DNA of 64,000 nt from UBA4427 sp046351135 (GCA_046351135.1 JAXLZA010000016.1:1-64000); one strand, 5' to 3'; positions 17,685 through 26,912 are shown, numbered from the stretch's first letter. A program made the numbers and translations. The notes: generated from the letters alone by a model not told the origin.

Positions 17685-18644
17685 TCAGCGGATCGGCTCG
17701 CGCTGGATCTGCAGGACCTCGTTCAGCGAGCCCATGCGGTAGCCCTCGAGGTCGAGGGAGACATAACGAAATCCGAGCGGCTTGAGCGCCTCGACCATCC
17801 GCTTCGCCATCGCGGGATCGAGGGCGCGCGCGAGCTCGCCGGGATCGACCTCGACGCGGGCGAGCTCGCCGTGGTGGCGCAGGCGGACCTGGCGGAAGCC
17901 GAGGCCCCGGAGCCGCTCCTCGCCCTGCTCGACCTGGCGCAGACGCTCGACGGTGACCTCGGTGCCGTAGGGCAGGCGCGAGGAGAGGCAGGCCGAGGCC
18001 GGGAGATCGGCGGTCGGCAGGCCCGCGGCGCGGGAGAGCGCGCGGATCTCCTGCTTCGACAGGCCGACGTCGAGGAAGGGGGCGAGGACGTCGTGCTCGC
18101 GGGCGGCGCGGTGGCCCGGGCGGAAGTCACTCGTATCGTCGGTGTTGATGCCGTAGGCGATGGCGTCGAAGCGCAGCTCGCGGGCCAGGGCGTCGAGGGT
18201 CTCGAAGAGCTCGCTCTTGCAGTGGTAGCAGCGGTCCGAGGCGTTGGCGCGGTAGGCGGGGCGCTCCATCTCGTGGGTCTCGACGAAGCGGTGGGGCAGG
18301 TCGAAGTCGGCCACCAGCTTCTCGGCCATCGCCCGATGGCTCTCGGGGTACGAGGGCGAGACGGCCGTCACACACAGCGCGTCGTCCCCGAGCGCCCGCC
18401 GGGCCGCCCAGGCCAAGTAGCTCGAGTCGACGCCGCCCGAGAACGCGATCAGCAGCCGGCCCGCCGACGCGAGCCGCGCGAGCAGGGCGTCCTGCTTGGC
18501 CGCCACGTCGGTCGCGACGTCGGCCGCCAGACCAGCCGCCCCATCGGGCGTCCGATGAGCCGCCGCGTCCGGCGCCGGATGAGGCGCCGGATCGGGCGCC
18601 GGGCCCGGCGAAGCCGCTGTCTTGCGATCGGGGGTCAAGCTCAC
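17685..18644 (-). CDS. larE: ATP-dependent sacrificial sulfur transferase LarE
   Basis: A 319-residue PP-loop enzyme. SGGVDSS (69-75) binds ATP, and C219 in ASACLSSR matches the cysteine that gives up its sulfur in class-I LarE when making the nickel-pincer cofactor of lactate racemase-type enzymes. A CYHCKSELFE motif is also present. The N-terminal 45 residues are a Pro/Ala-rich extension (PAPDPAPHPAPDAAAH), unusual for LarE; an in-frame GTG at 18506 would omit it. However, a good promoter (TTGACC, 17 bases, TAACCT) ends six bases before the GTG at 18644, which supports the long, leaderless form. LarB and LarC are not in the window. Confidence 0.88.
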   Translation of the reverse strand: MSLTPDRKTAASPGPAPDPAPHPAPDAAAHRTPDGAAGLAADVATDVAAKQDALLARLASAGRLLIAFSGGVDSSYLAWAARRALGDDALCVTAVSPSYPESHRAMAEKLVADFDLPHRFVETHEMERPAYRANASDRCYHCKSELFETLDALARELRFDAIAYGINTDDTSDFRPGHRAAREHDVLAPFLDVGLSKQEIRALSRAAGLPTADLPASACLSSRLPYGTEVTVERLRQVEQGEERLRGLGFRQVRLRHHGELARVEVDPGELARALDPAMAKRMVEALKPLGFRYVSLDLEGYRMGSLNEVLQIQREPIR

Positions 18645-18650
18645 GCGGCG

Positions 18651-18679
18651 AGGTTACGAATGGGGAGGGACAGGGTCAA
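18651..18679 (-). promoter_or_regulatory. Predicted larE promoter (leaderless)
   Basis: Read on the minus strand this is TTGACC (18679-18674), a 17-base spacer, then TAACCT (18656-18651). The GTG of larE starts six bases further on, so transcription would begin at or next to the start codon. Confidence 0.55.
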
Positions 18680-18770
18680 GCGAGCCTCGGGGGGCGGGCG
18701 TATCATCGGCGCCGCGCTCGCGACCGGCGCCCTGGAATTCGAGTGACGCTGGACCGGCAATGGGGGGATC

Positions 18771-19916
18771 ATGGGAAAGCTGCGCGTGGGACTCTTGTTC
18801 GGGGGCCGCTCGGTCGAGCACGACGTCTCGATCGTCTCGGCGACCTCCATCCTGAACGCGCTCGACCGGTCCCGCTACGACGTGTCGCTGATCGGCGTCG
18901 ATCCCGACGGCCGCTGGCATCTCGCGACGGATGCGCGGGAGCTCGCCGCCGTGCTGCGCGAGCCCGGCGTCTTCCTGCCCGCCGTCCCCGGCGAGACGAT
19001 GCTCCGACCGAGCGATGCCCCCGGCGCGAAGAGCGCGCTGGGCGCCGCGGCGCGCCTCGACGTCGTCTTCCCGATCATCCATGGCCGCGGCGGCGAGGAC
19101 GGCTCGCTGCAGGGGCTGCTCGAGCTCGCCGACGTCCCGTACGTCGGGTCGGGCGTGCTCTCCTCGGCGCTGCAGATGGACAAGGACTTCGCGAAGCGGC
19201 TGCTCGCCGGCGCGGGGCTGCCGGTGACGCCGTGGCTGACCTTCAGCGGCTCGACCCTCGCGCGCATCGGGCCGCGGGGCGCGGCCGAGCGCGCCGAGGC
19301 CGAGCTCGGCCTTCCCGCCTTCGCGAAGCCCGCGAACTCGGGCTCGTCGATCGGCATCTCCCGCGCCGACACGCTCCCCGACCTCGTCGCCGCGATCTCG
19401 ATGGCCCAGCGCTACGACCGCAAGGTCCTCGTCGAGACCGCGATCGACGCGCGGGAGATCGAGGTCGCCGTCCTCGGCAACGACGAGCCCGAGGCCTCGA
19501 TCTGCGGCGAGATCCGGTCCCACCGCAAGTTCTACGACTACGAAGCCAAGTACCACGACGACTCGACCGAGCTCTTCATCCCCGCCGACATCGAGCCGGC
19601 CGAGAGCGAGCAGCTGCGCGCGATGGCGATCGCCGCCTTCCGCGCCCTCGACGGCGAGGGCATGGCGCGCGTCGACTTCCTGTTCGATCGCAAGACGCGC
19701 CGCGCCTACGTCAACGAGCTGAACAGCCTGCCCGGCTTCACGAGCGTCTCGATGTATCCCAAGCTCTGGGAGGCTTCCGGCCTCCCGTATGCGAAGCTCC
19801 TCGATCGACTGATCGAGCTCGCCCTCGAGCGCCACGACCGGCGCTCGAAGCTCGAGACCCAGCCGCCGCCGCCGATCTCGGGCGGCTCGGCCGTCGGGAA
19901 GCCGCAAAAGGGCTGA
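18771..19916 (+). CDS. ddl: D-alanine--D-alanine ligase
   Basis: A 381-residue ATP-grasp ligase that joins two D-alanines for peptidoglycan. Motifs present are LLFGGRSVEHDVSIVSA, FPIIHGRGGEDGSLQGLLE, VGSGVLSSALQMDKDFAK, the lysine-containing KPANSGSSIGIS, and the metal-binding ARVDFLFD and NELNSLPGFTSVSMYPKLW. Length fits the DdlA type. The ATG at 18771 is preceded by GGGGGA. It is divergent from larE across a 126-base spacer, not in a mur cluster. The Pro-rich C-terminal tail (QPPPPISGG) is nonconserved. Confidence 0.95.
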   Translation: MGKLRVGLLFGGRSVEHDVSIVSATSILNALDRSRYDVSLIGVDPDGRWHLATDARELAAVLREPGVFLPAVPGETMLRPSDAPGAKSALGAAARLDVVFPIIHGRGGEDGSLQGLLELADVPYVGSGVLSSALQMDKDFAKRLLAGAGLPVTPWLTFSGSTLARIGPRGAAERAEAELGLPAFAKPANSGSSIGISRADTLPDLVAAISMAQRYDRKVLVETAIDAREIEVAVLGNDEPEASICGEIRSHRKFYDYEAKYHDDSTELFIPADIEPAESEQLRAMAIAAFRALDGEGMARVDFLFDRKTRRAYVNELNSLPGFTSVSMYPKLWEASGLPYAKLLDRLIELALERHDRRSKLETQPPPPISGGSAVGKPQKG

Positions 19917-19966
19917 GCGGGCGCGGGCGCCGAAGCGCTTCTCGACCGCGCCGCGCGGAGATTCGC

Positions 19967-21136
19967 TTGGATCGAGAGCCGCACGACCGATCGCATCCCG
20001 TCGCACCGCGCAGCCTCGACCACGTCGTCGTGCGCGTGCGCGATCTCCCGCGCGCCCTCGCCTTCTACCGCGACGCCCTGGGCTTTCCGATCGAGCGACG
20101 CCTCGACGAGCTCGGCCTCGTCCAGCTGCGCGCCGGGAGCGCGCTCATCGATCTCGTCCCCGTCGACTCGCCCCTCGGCCGGGCGGGGGGCGGGCCGCCG
20201 GATTTGAACGCCCGCAACGTCGACCACTTCGCCCTCGCCCTCGCAGACTTCGACGAGCCGCGCCTGCGCGCCCTCTTCGCCCGCGCGGGCATCCCCGCGA
20301 GCGAGACCGCCGAGCGCTACGGCGCCGGCGGCTTCGGCCCCTCGATCTACCTGACCGACCCCGACGGCAACACCGTCGAGCTGAAGGGTCCCGCGACCCG
20401 CAGCCTCGCCGACGCGCCCGCCATGCCGGCGGTCACTCCGACGCCCGCGTCCGCCCCCGACCGCGCCGACCAACCCGACCCGCTCGCCGCCCGCCGCACC
20501 GCCCGCCGCGCGCTGCTCGAGGCCGCCCGCGAGATGGACCGTGCCGGCCTGACCGAGGGCACGGCCGGCAATCTCTCCGCCCGGACCGCCGCGGGCGAAA
20601 TCGTCCTGACCCCGACCGCGATGCGTTATGCGGAGATGAGCGAGGACGATCTCGTCGTCACCGACGCCGACGGCCGCATCCTCGAGGGCCGCCGCCCGCC
20701 CACGACCGAGCTCGCGCTCCATCTCGCCTGCCTGCAGGCCCACCCCGAGATCGGCGCCGTCGCCCACACCCATCCGGTCCACGCCAGCATGTTCGCCGTC
20801 GCGGGCCGGCCGATCGCCTGCGCGATCGAGGAGGTCGAGCTCTACGTCGGCGGCGACGTCCCGGTCGCCGCCTATCATCGGACGGGCACCGCCGAGCTCG
20901 GCCGGGCCGTCGCGCCCCTGCTCCGCGATCGCGCCGCCGCCCTGCTCGCCAACCATGGCCTCGTCGTCGTCGCCGAGACGCCCGCCGAGGCGATCGCACT
21001 CACGAAGCTCGTCGAGCGCGCCGCGCGGATCATGGCGGGCGCCGAGCGCCTGGGGACGCCGGTGCCCCTGCCCGAGGCGATCCGCGCCGAGTTCCGCGCG
21101 GCCTATCTCGCGCGGCGACGCGGTCGGCACGCCTAG
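19967..21136 (+). CDS. Glyoxalase (VOC) domain fused to class II aldolase
   Basis: One open frame of 389 codons holds two enzymes. Residues about 15-135 form a VOC domain with LDHVVVRVRDLPRALAFYRD, a second metal histidine in NVDHFALAL and glutamate in TDPDGNTVELKG. After a Pro/Ala linker, residues about 175-385 form a class II aldolase/adducin domain with GTAGNLSAR, the zinc motif HTHPVHAS and NHGLVVV, like L-fuculose-phosphate aldolases. I chose TTG at 19967 because GGAG lies six bases upstream and the VOC domain begins soon after. An internal ATG at about 20423 could start a separate aldolase, but no ribosome binding site is seen there. The substrate is unknown. The 3' end shares CTAG with the convergent gene. 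Confidence 0.75.
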   Translation: MDREPHDRSHPVAPRSLDHVVVRVRDLPRALAFYRDALGFPIERRLDELGLVQLRAGSALIDLVPVDSPLGRAGGGPPDLNARNVDHFALALADFDEPRLRALFARAGIPASETAERYGAGGFGPSIYLTDPDGNTVELKGPATRSLADAPAMPAVTPTPASAPDRADQPDPLAARRTARRALLEAAREMDRAGLTEGTAGNLSARTAAGEIVLTPTAMRYAEMSEDDLVVTDADGRILEGRRPPTTELALHLACLQAHPEIGAVAHTHPVHASMFAVAGRPIACAIEEVELYVGGDVPVAAYHRTGTAELGRAVAPLLRDRAAALLANHGLVVVAETPAEAIALTKLVERAARIMAGAERLGTPVPLPEAIRAEFRAAYLARRRGRHA

Positions 21137-22101
21137 CGCGCGAGCTCCGCCGCGAGCGCCGACTCGAGCGTCGGATGCCGGAAGGCGAAGCCGAGCTCCT
21201 CGAGCCTTCGCGGCCGGACGCAGCGGCTCCCGAGCAGCTCGCCCGCGAGCGGCCCGAGCAGCGCGCGGAGGGCGAAGCCCGGAACGGGCAGCACCGCCGG
21301 CCGGTGGAGCACCTTCGCGAGCGTGGTCGTCAGCTCGCGATTGCGGACGATCTCCGGGGCCACCGCATTGAGCGCCCCATGGACGTCCTCGCGCTCGAGC
21401 GCCGCGAGCAGGATCTCGACGAGATCGTCGATGTGGATCCAGGGAAAGCCCTGCTGCCCGCTGCCGAGCCGCCCACCGACGCCCAGCGCGAACGGAATCC
21501 GCATCAACGCGAGCGCCCCGCCCTCGCGCGCGAGCACGACGCCGATCCGCACCCGCACGACGCGCACACCGAGCGCCTCCGCCGCCGTCGCGGCGTCCTC
21601 CCAGTCGCGGCACAGGTCAGCGAGGAAGCCCTCGCCCGGCGGCGAGGTCTCGTCGAGCGCCTCGTCCCCGCGATCGCCGTAGATCCCGACCGCCGACGCG
21701 CAGACCAGGGTCCGCGGACGGGCGCCCGGCGCCAGCGCGGCGATGCGCTCGACGATCCGACGGGTCGACGCGACCCGGCTCTCCCGGAGCCGCGCGCGCC
21801 GGGCCGCCGTGGGGAGCCCGCCGAAGATCGGCTCGCCGGCGAGGTGGACGATCGCGTCGAGGCCGGTCACCGCGGCCGCGCCGGGATCGATCCCGTCCCA
21901 GGTGCGGCGCTCGATCCGACCGCGGCCCGGCGCTCCGCCCCCGGCGCCACCGGCCCCCGGACCGGCCAGGTCCTCCGCCCCGACGCCGCCGATCGAGCGC
22001 GACAGGACCCGGACCGTCGCGAAGCGCAGCGCGAGCCGGGGCACCAGCCGCCGCCCCACCAGCCCCGTCGCCCCGCTCACGAGCACGATTCCCTTCGGCA
22101 T
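21133..22101 (-). CDS. TIGR01777-type NAD(P)-dependent epimerase (SDR39U1 family)
   Basis: A 322-residue extended SDR. The N-terminal VLVSGATGLVGRRLVPRL binds NAD(P). The family motifs are LDAIVHLAGEPI, SRVASTRRIVERI, SAVGIYGDRGDE, LCRDWEDAA, WIHIDDLVEI, GALNAVAPE and a C-terminal FRHPTLESAL. This combination is typical of YfcH/SDR39U1 proteins, whose substrate is unknown; some have been linked to cell division. The ATG at 22101 has GGGAGACG upstream. The stop overlaps that of the VOC-aldolase gene in a CTAG. Confidence 0.88.
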   Translation of the reverse strand: MPKGIVLVSGATGLVGRRLVPRLALRFATVRVLSRSIGGVGAEDLAGPGAGGAGGGAPGRGRIERRTWDGIDPGAAAVTGLDAIVHLAGEPIFGGLPTAARRARLRESRVASTRRIVERIAALAPGARPRTLVCASAVGIYGDRGDEALDETSPPGEGFLADLCRDWEDAATAAEALGVRVVRVRIGVVLAREGGALALMRIPFALGVGGRLGSGQQGFPWIHIDDLVEILLAALEREDVHGALNAVAPEIVRNRELTTTLAKVLHRPAVLPVPGFALRALLGPLAGELLGSRCVRPRRLEELGFAFRHPTLESALAAELAR

Positions 22102-22157
22102 CGGCGTCTCCCTCGACGACAGCCTAAGAAGCAGGGCGGTCGCTGTCGACCGGAGGC

Positions 22158-22180
22158 CCTCGGCTCGACTCGAGCCGAGG
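22158..22180. promoter_or_regulatory. Perfect 11-bp palindrome (candidate operator)
   Basis: CCTCGGCTCGA, one central C, then TCGAGCCGAGG. It lies in the 209-base spacer between two divergent SDR genes, 57 bases from one start and 131 from the other, so it could be a repressor site serving both. A TTGACA at 22198-22203 lies just to its right toward the plus-strand gene, but its -10 is weak. An RNA hairpin is the alternative. Confidence 0.4.
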
Positions 22181-22310
22181 CGGCCGCCCCGCGGAGGTTG
22201 ACAGCGGCTCCCCCGCGCGATTTCGTCGGGTCCCGCGCAGCCGGTCCGGCGACGCGTTCCCATCGAACCCCTCGAAGCGATTCGAATCCAGGAAGAACAG
22301 GAGACTCCCC

Positions 22311-23093
22311 ATGCTCGTCAAGGACAAGACCGTCGTCGTCGTCGGTGTCGGCCCCGGCCTCGGAAGCGAGGTCGCTTCGGCCGCGCTGCGCGACGGGGCC
22401 AACGTCGTGATCGCCGCCCGCCGCAAGGACGAGCTGGATCAGGCCGCGAAGAGCCTCGACCCGTCCGGCAAGCGCGTGCTCGCGGTGCCGACGGACGTGA
22501 CCAACGACGCCCAGTGCAATGCGCTGATGGACGCGGCCGCGAAGAAGTTCGGCCGCGTCGACGCGGTCGTGCTGGTCGCGGCCCTCGACCGCGCCTTCGG
22601 CGGCCTCGAGAACACGAACCCCGCGGACTGGGCGGCGTGCGTCGCGATCAACGTCCAGGGCGCGGCCCAGATCTGCCTCGCCGCCGCGAAGCACATGAAG
22701 AAGACGGGCGGCGGCTCGCTCGTGCTGATCGGATCGCAGTCGATGTGGTACCCGCCGATGGCACCGCAGATCGCGTATGCCGCTTCGAAGGGCGGGCTGC
22801 TCTCCGCGATGTACCACATGGTCCACGAGCTCGGGCCCCACAAGATCCGCGTCAACATGGTCATCCCGACCTGGATGTGGGGACCGCCGGTCGAGGGGTT
22901 CGTCCAGGGCGAGGCGAAGCGCCAGGGCGTCTCCGAGGAGGTGATCATCAAGTCGATCACGAAGAACATGCCGCTCGGGGAGATCCCGAAGGACGACGAC
23001 GTCGCCAACGCGTGCATCTTCTTCTGCTCGGATTATTCGCGGATGGTCACCGGCGAGACGCTGCTCGTGAACGCCGGCGAAATCCTCAAATAG
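22311..23093 (+). CDS. Short-chain dehydrogenase/reductase
   Basis: A 260-residue classical SDR oxidoreductase with a cofactor loop VGVGPGLGSE (11-20), the catalytic Ser in GSQSMW (S142/S144), Y156 and K160 (YAASKGG), and a C-terminal GETLLVNAGE. AARRKD after the second strand suggests NADP preference. The ATG at 22311 has CAGGAGA upstream. The substrate cannot be assigned; steroid, sugar or acyl alcohol oxidation is common for this group. A GC-rich hairpin at 23120-23137 may end the transcript. Confidence 0.9.
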   Translation: MLVKDKTVVVVGVGPGLGSEVASAALRDGANVVIAARRKDELDQAAKSLDPSGKRVLAVPTDVTNDAQCNALMDAAAKKFGRVDAVVLVAALDRAFGGLENTNPADWAACVAINVQGAAQICLAAAKHMKKTGGGSLVLIGSQSMWYPPMAPQIAYAASKGGLLSAMYHMVHELGPHKIRVNMVIPTWMWGPPVEGFVQGEAKRQGVSEEVIIKSITKNMPLGEIPKDDDVANACIFFCSDYSRMVTGETLLVNAGEILK

Positions 23094-23119
23094 CAAGATG
23101 CTCTGACGGCCGAGGCGGT

Positions 23120-23137
23120 CCGGCCCGTTTGGGCCGG
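23120..23137 (+). terminator. GC-rich hairpin downstream of the SDR gene
   Basis: CCGGCCC, loop GTTT, GGGCCGG form a perfect 7-bp stem 27 bases after the SDR stop. No T-run follows, so intrinsic termination is only possible. Confidence 0.35.
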
Positions 23138-23397
23138 CCGCCGTCGGAACGTCGCTGCAGACGGACGCGCTCTCCGCGCCCCGATAGGGCGCAGGCTCTG
23201 CGGTCGGGCGGCGACCGGGGTGGCTCGGCGGGCGCTTGCGGCGGAGCGCGCCGCTGATCGACGGTGCGGTGGCTGGGTGGCGTGTGCAGCGGGCGAACGG
23301 CTCGCGGCGAGGCGAGGCGGCTCGGCCCGATGGGGCGTCGGCCTCAGGAGATCGAGCTCGATCGCGCGGCCTGGCTTGATCCTTGCGATGCCCCGCC
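23138..23397. other. Spacer between two convergent genes, no gene seen
   Basis: GC-rich sequence between the SDR hairpin and the end of the MFS gene. Open frames here lack start signals and family motifs. Confidence 0.6.
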
Positions 23398-24603
23398 CTA
23401 CAAGCGGAACGTCCGCACGCTCTTCCAGCCCACCCCGATCGCGACGCTGAACGCCGCCGCGATCAGCCCGCCCGCCGCAAGGGCCCACTGCGGCCCGACC
23501 CACGACGTCGCGAGGCCGAGCGTGGCCCCACCGAGCGAGTTCGCGCTCACGGCGGCGATGAAGAGCACGCTCATCACGCGGCCGCGCAGCTCTTCCGGGG
23601 CGAGCTGCTGGAAGCAGGTGACGCGGACCGAGACGCTCAGCGAATCGAGGAAGCCGAGCGTCGCGGCGAGGAGCAGGGCCGCGGGGAACCAGGAAGCCCA
23701 GGCGAAGGCGGCGAGCACGATGCCGTGGGCCACGCTCACGGCGACGATGACGGCGCCCTTGCGGCGGATGTTGCCGAGCGCGAGCACGCCGACGAAGCCC
23801 AGCAGCGCGCCGACGGCGGGGGCCGCGAGCAGCGCGCCGAGGCCGGTCGCGCCGACGGCGAGGACGTCCTTCGCGATGACCGGCATCATCGCGGGGTAGT
23901 AGCCGATCACCATCGTCACCGTGTCGAGCAGCAGGAAGGCGAGCAGGACGCGGGTGCGCAGGACGAAGGCGAGTCCTTCGAAGATCGACTCGAGGTTGAG
24001 CCGGACCTGCCGGCGCGCCGGCTCGTCCCGGATGCGCAGCATCGCGAGCGCGAGCATCGCGGGCAGGATCAGCGCGGCGTCGATCACGTAGGCGATCGTC
24101 GCGCCCGAGAGATCGAGCAGCGCACCGCCGAGGAGCGGGCCGAGCAGCATCGCCGCCTGGCCGCCCGCGGACAGGAGCGCCATCGCGTTCATCAGCTCGC
24201 CCTCGGACACCGTCGCCGGCACGAGCGCCTGCTGCGCAGGATTCGCGAGGCTCTGGAAGGCGGCGCCGACGAAGGTCGCGACGTAGATGTGCCAGACCTC
24301 GATGCGACCCGTGCCGGTCAGCCACGCGAGCGCGAGGGCGATCGCGATCTGCGCACCGACCGCGAAGCGCAGCAGCCGGCAGCGATCCATGACGTCGGCG
24401 AGCGTACCGCCGAAGAGGCCCATCACGAGCGAGGGCAGGCCCTGGATCAGGAAGGTGAGGCCCAGCAGGCGCGCGTCGCCGGTCAGCTGGTAGACCTGGA
24501 ACGCGTTCACCGCGCCCCGCATGCCGCTGCCCGTGGTGACGAAGGGCAGCGCGATGAAGAGCAGTCGGAACTCGCGGTGCGACAGCGCGGCGAGGGCGGG
24601 CAT
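23398..24603 (-). CDS. Major facilitator superfamily transporter
   Basis: A 401-residue polytopic membrane protein with about 12 hydrophobic helices and the enterobactin-exporter-like MFS_3 pattern: FGGTLADVMDRCRLL in the first cytoplasmic loop, NPAQQALVPATV, and LAPEELRGRVMSVLFIA in the second half. Members usually export drugs, siderophores or other small molecules. The ATG at 24603 has GGAGGAG upstream. It is the last gene of the glmU-glmS-pcrA run, 35 bases after the helicase. Confidence 0.88.
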   Translation of the reverse strand: MPALAALSHREFRLLFIALPFVTTGSGMRGAVNAFQVYQLTGDARLLGLTFLIQGLPSLVMGLFGGTLADVMDRCRLLRFAVGAQIAIALALAWLTGTGRIEVWHIYVATFVGAAFQSLANPAQQALVPATVSEGELMNAMALLSAGGQAAMLLGPLLGGALLDLSGATIAYVIDAALILPAMLALAMLRIRDEPARRQVRLNLESIFEGLAFVLRTRVLLAFLLLDTVTMVIGYYPAMMPVIAKDVLAVGATGLGALLAAPAVGALLGFVGVLALGNIRRKGAVIVAVSVAHGIVLAAFAWASWFPAALLLAATLGFLDSLSVSVRVTCFQQLAPEELRGRVMSVLFIAAVSANSLGGATLGLATSWVGPQWALAAGGLIAAAFSVAIGVGWKSVRTFRL

Positions 24604-24638
24604 GCGTGCGGGCTCCTCCGGTCGCGGCGAGCGCGGCG

Positions 24639-26912
24639 TCAGGCGAGCTCGAGGTTCGCGAACCGCACCATCACCGTCTTCACCCCCGCCCGCTCGAACT
24701 TGATCCGCAGCTTCTGGTTGAGGTCCGTCCCGATCACGGCGAGGACCTGCCCGCGGCCGAAGACGGGATGGCGGACCCGCGTCCCGACCGCGACGCCGCC
24801 CTCGCCCGGCGAATCGTCCGCCGGCACGTCCTGCGCATAGCTGTAGTCGAACTGCGAGCCGCTGCGGGGGGAGCCGGTCCGCGAGCGCGGACCGCGGTGG
24901 GCGGCGCCGAGCGTCTCGATCCACTCGTCGGGGATCTCTTGCAGGAAACGGCTCGGCGACTGGTAGCTGCGCTCGCCCCACTGCATGCGCTGCGACGCGC
25001 ACGACAGGAAGAGATGCTCCATCGCGCGGGTCATCGCGACATAACAGAGTCGGCGCTCCTCCTCGAGACCGCCTTCGTCGCGGGACGAAGACGCGTGGGG
25101 AAAGATGCGCTCCTCCATGCCGACCAGGAAGACGATCGGGAACTCGAGGCCCTTCGCGGAATGGACCGTCATCAGCGAGACGCGGTCGGCGCGGTCCTCG
25201 TAGCCGTCGAGATCGGAGATGAGGGCGACCTGGTCGAGGTAGAGCTCGAGCTCGCTGCGCTCTTCCCCCTCGCCGCCCCCCTCGGCGCCGTCCCCGAGCT
25301 GGTCCTCGTTCGCGGCGTGGAAGTCGCGGGCGCTCGACTGGAGCTCGCGGAGGTTGTCGAGGCGGGCCTCGGACTCGGGCGTGTCCTCCTGCTCGAGGGC
25401 GCGCAGGTAGCCCGTCTTCGCGAGGACCTCGGTGATCAGGTCCTCGAGGGCGTGGCCGGTCCGGAGATGGGCGAGGCTCGCATGGAGCGCGACGAAGTCG
25501 GCGAGCTTCGCGGTCGAGCGGCCGACGAGCTGAAGGCCGCAGGCCATCTTCATCGCCTCGAGCAGGGAGATCCCCTGGCGCGCGGCGAGCTCCTCGACCT
25601 TGTCGAAGGAGGCCTTGCCGATGCCTCGCGTCGGCTTGTTCACGATCCGCCGAAGCGCCGCGTCGTCCTTCGGGTTCACGATCAGGCGCAGGTATGCCAT
25701 CACGTCCTTGATCTCGGCGCGGTCGTAGAAGCGCTGGCCGCCGACGATCGTGTACGGCACGTCGTACTTCATCAGCTCTTCTTCGAAGACGCGGGACTGG
25801 GCGTTGGTCCGGTAGAGGATCGCCTGATGGCCGTAGGGGATGTGGCTCTGGCGGTTCGCCGTCAGGATGTTGCGGACGACGAACTGGGCCTCCTCGCGGT
25901 CGTCCTCGGCCTCGAAGAAGCGGATGGGCGTTCCGCCTTCCCGGTCGGTGAAGAGACGCTTGTCCTTGCGGTCGCGGTTGTTCGCGATGACGGCGGAGGC
26001 GGCGGCCAGGATCGGCTGGGTCGAGCGGTAGTTGCGCTCGAGCTTGATGACGCGGGTATCGGCGTAGTCGTTCTCGAAGTCGAGGATGTTGCGGATGTCC
26101 GCCCCGCGCCACGCGTAGATCGACTGATCGGGATCCCCGACGACGCAGAGATTGCGATGGCCCGCAGCGAGCTGGCTGACGATCCCGTACTGGACGCCGT
26201 TCGTGTCCTGATACTCGTCGACCAGGATGTAGGCCCATTTCTGCTGGTAGTACTGAAGGACCCGCGGATGGCGCCGGAAGAGCTCCGCCGTCAGCAGCAG
26301 CAGATCGCCGAAGTCGAGGGCCTCGGCCTCGGCGAGCTTGCGCTGGTACTTCGCGTAGAGCCGCGCGCACAGCTCGCCGTCGAGGTCCTTCGCCTGCTCG
26401 GCGGCCGCGGCGGGCAGGAGCCCCGCGTTCTTCCACTGGTCGATCTGCCAGCGGATCCGGCGCGGATCGTGGACCTTCGGGTCGAGGCCCTCGCTCTTCA
26501 GGACCTCCTTCAGGACGGAGATCGTGTCCGCGTCGTCGTAGATCACGAAGCCGCGGCTGCGGCCGAGATGACCGATCTCCTTGCGGAGGATGCGGACGCC
26601 GACGGAGTGGAAGGTCCCGATGGTGCACTGATGGGCGACCGGCCCGAGGAGCTTCTCGACCCGCTCCTTCATCTCGCCGGCGGCCTTGTTCGTGAAGGTC
26701 ACGGCCAGGATCTGGTCGGCCGGGATCCCGCACACGCCGATCAGGTAGGCGATCCGCGAGGTCAGGACGCGGGTCTTCCCGCTGCCCGCGCCCGCGAGGA
26801 TGAGGAGCGGCCCCTCCGTCGTCTCGACGGCGGCGCGCTGCTCGGGGTTCAGGCCGGCGAAGATCGTCTCGGCGAGGCCGTTCTGGGTCGAGGGGTCGTT
26901 CGAGGGGTCCAC
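24639..26912 (-). CDS. pcrA: UvrD/PcrA-type DNA helicase
   Basis: A 757-residue superfamily 1A 3'-5' helicase for repair and replication. Seen in order are LNPEQRAAVETTEGPLLILA, Walker A AGAGSGKT (40-47), VTFTNKAAGEMKERV, FHSVGVRILR, DEYQDTN, VGDPDQSIYAWRGAD, LERNYRS, VSLMTVHSAKGLEFPIVFL and YVAMTRA. The C-terminus has the Tudor-like VGTRVRHPVFGRGQVLAVIG found in PcrA/UvrD. It starts with GTG at 26912, 38 bases after glmS, in the same operon. The choice between pcrA and uvrD as a name is conventional. Confidence 0.93.
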   Translation of the reverse strand: MDPSNDPSTQNGLAETIFAGLNPEQRAAVETTEGPLLILAGAGSGKTRVLTSRIAYLIGVCGIPADQILAVTFTNKAAGEMKERVEKLLGPVAHQCTIGTFHSVGVRILRKEIGHLGRSRGFVIYDDADTISVLKEVLKSEGLDPKVHDPRRIRWQIDQWKNAGLLPAAAAEQAKDLDGELCARLYAKYQRKLAEAEALDFGDLLLLTAELFRRHPRVLQYYQQKWAYILVDEYQDTNGVQYGIVSQLAAGHRNLCVVGDPDQSIYAWRGADIRNILDFENDYADTRVIKLERNYRSTQPILAAASAVIANNRDRKDKRLFTDREGGTPIRFFEAEDDREEAQFVVRNILTANRQSHIPYGHQAILYRTNAQSRVFEEELMKYDVPYTIVGGQRFYDRAEIKDVMAYLRLIVNPKDDAALRRIVNKPTRGIGKASFDKVEELAARQGISLLEAMKMACGLQLVGRSTAKLADFVALHASLAHLRTGHALEDLITEVLAKTGYLRALEQEDTPESEARLDNLRELQSSARDFHAANEDQLGDGAEGGGEGEERSELELYLDQVALISDLDGYEDRADRVSLMTVHSAKGLEFPIVFLVGMEERIFPHASSSRDEGGLEEERRLCYVAMTRAMEHLFLSCASQRMQWGERSYQSPSRFLQEIPDEWIETLGAAHRGPRSRTGSPRSGSQFDYSYAQDVPADDSPGEGGVAVGTRVRHPVFGRGQVLAVIGTDLNQKLRIKFERAGVKTVMVRFANLELA

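Noticed and set aside
22255..22300. GATTCGAATCC motif resembling a tRNA T-loop
   Set aside because: No acceptor stem, anticodon arm or D-arm can be built around it; it lies in the leader of the SDR gene.
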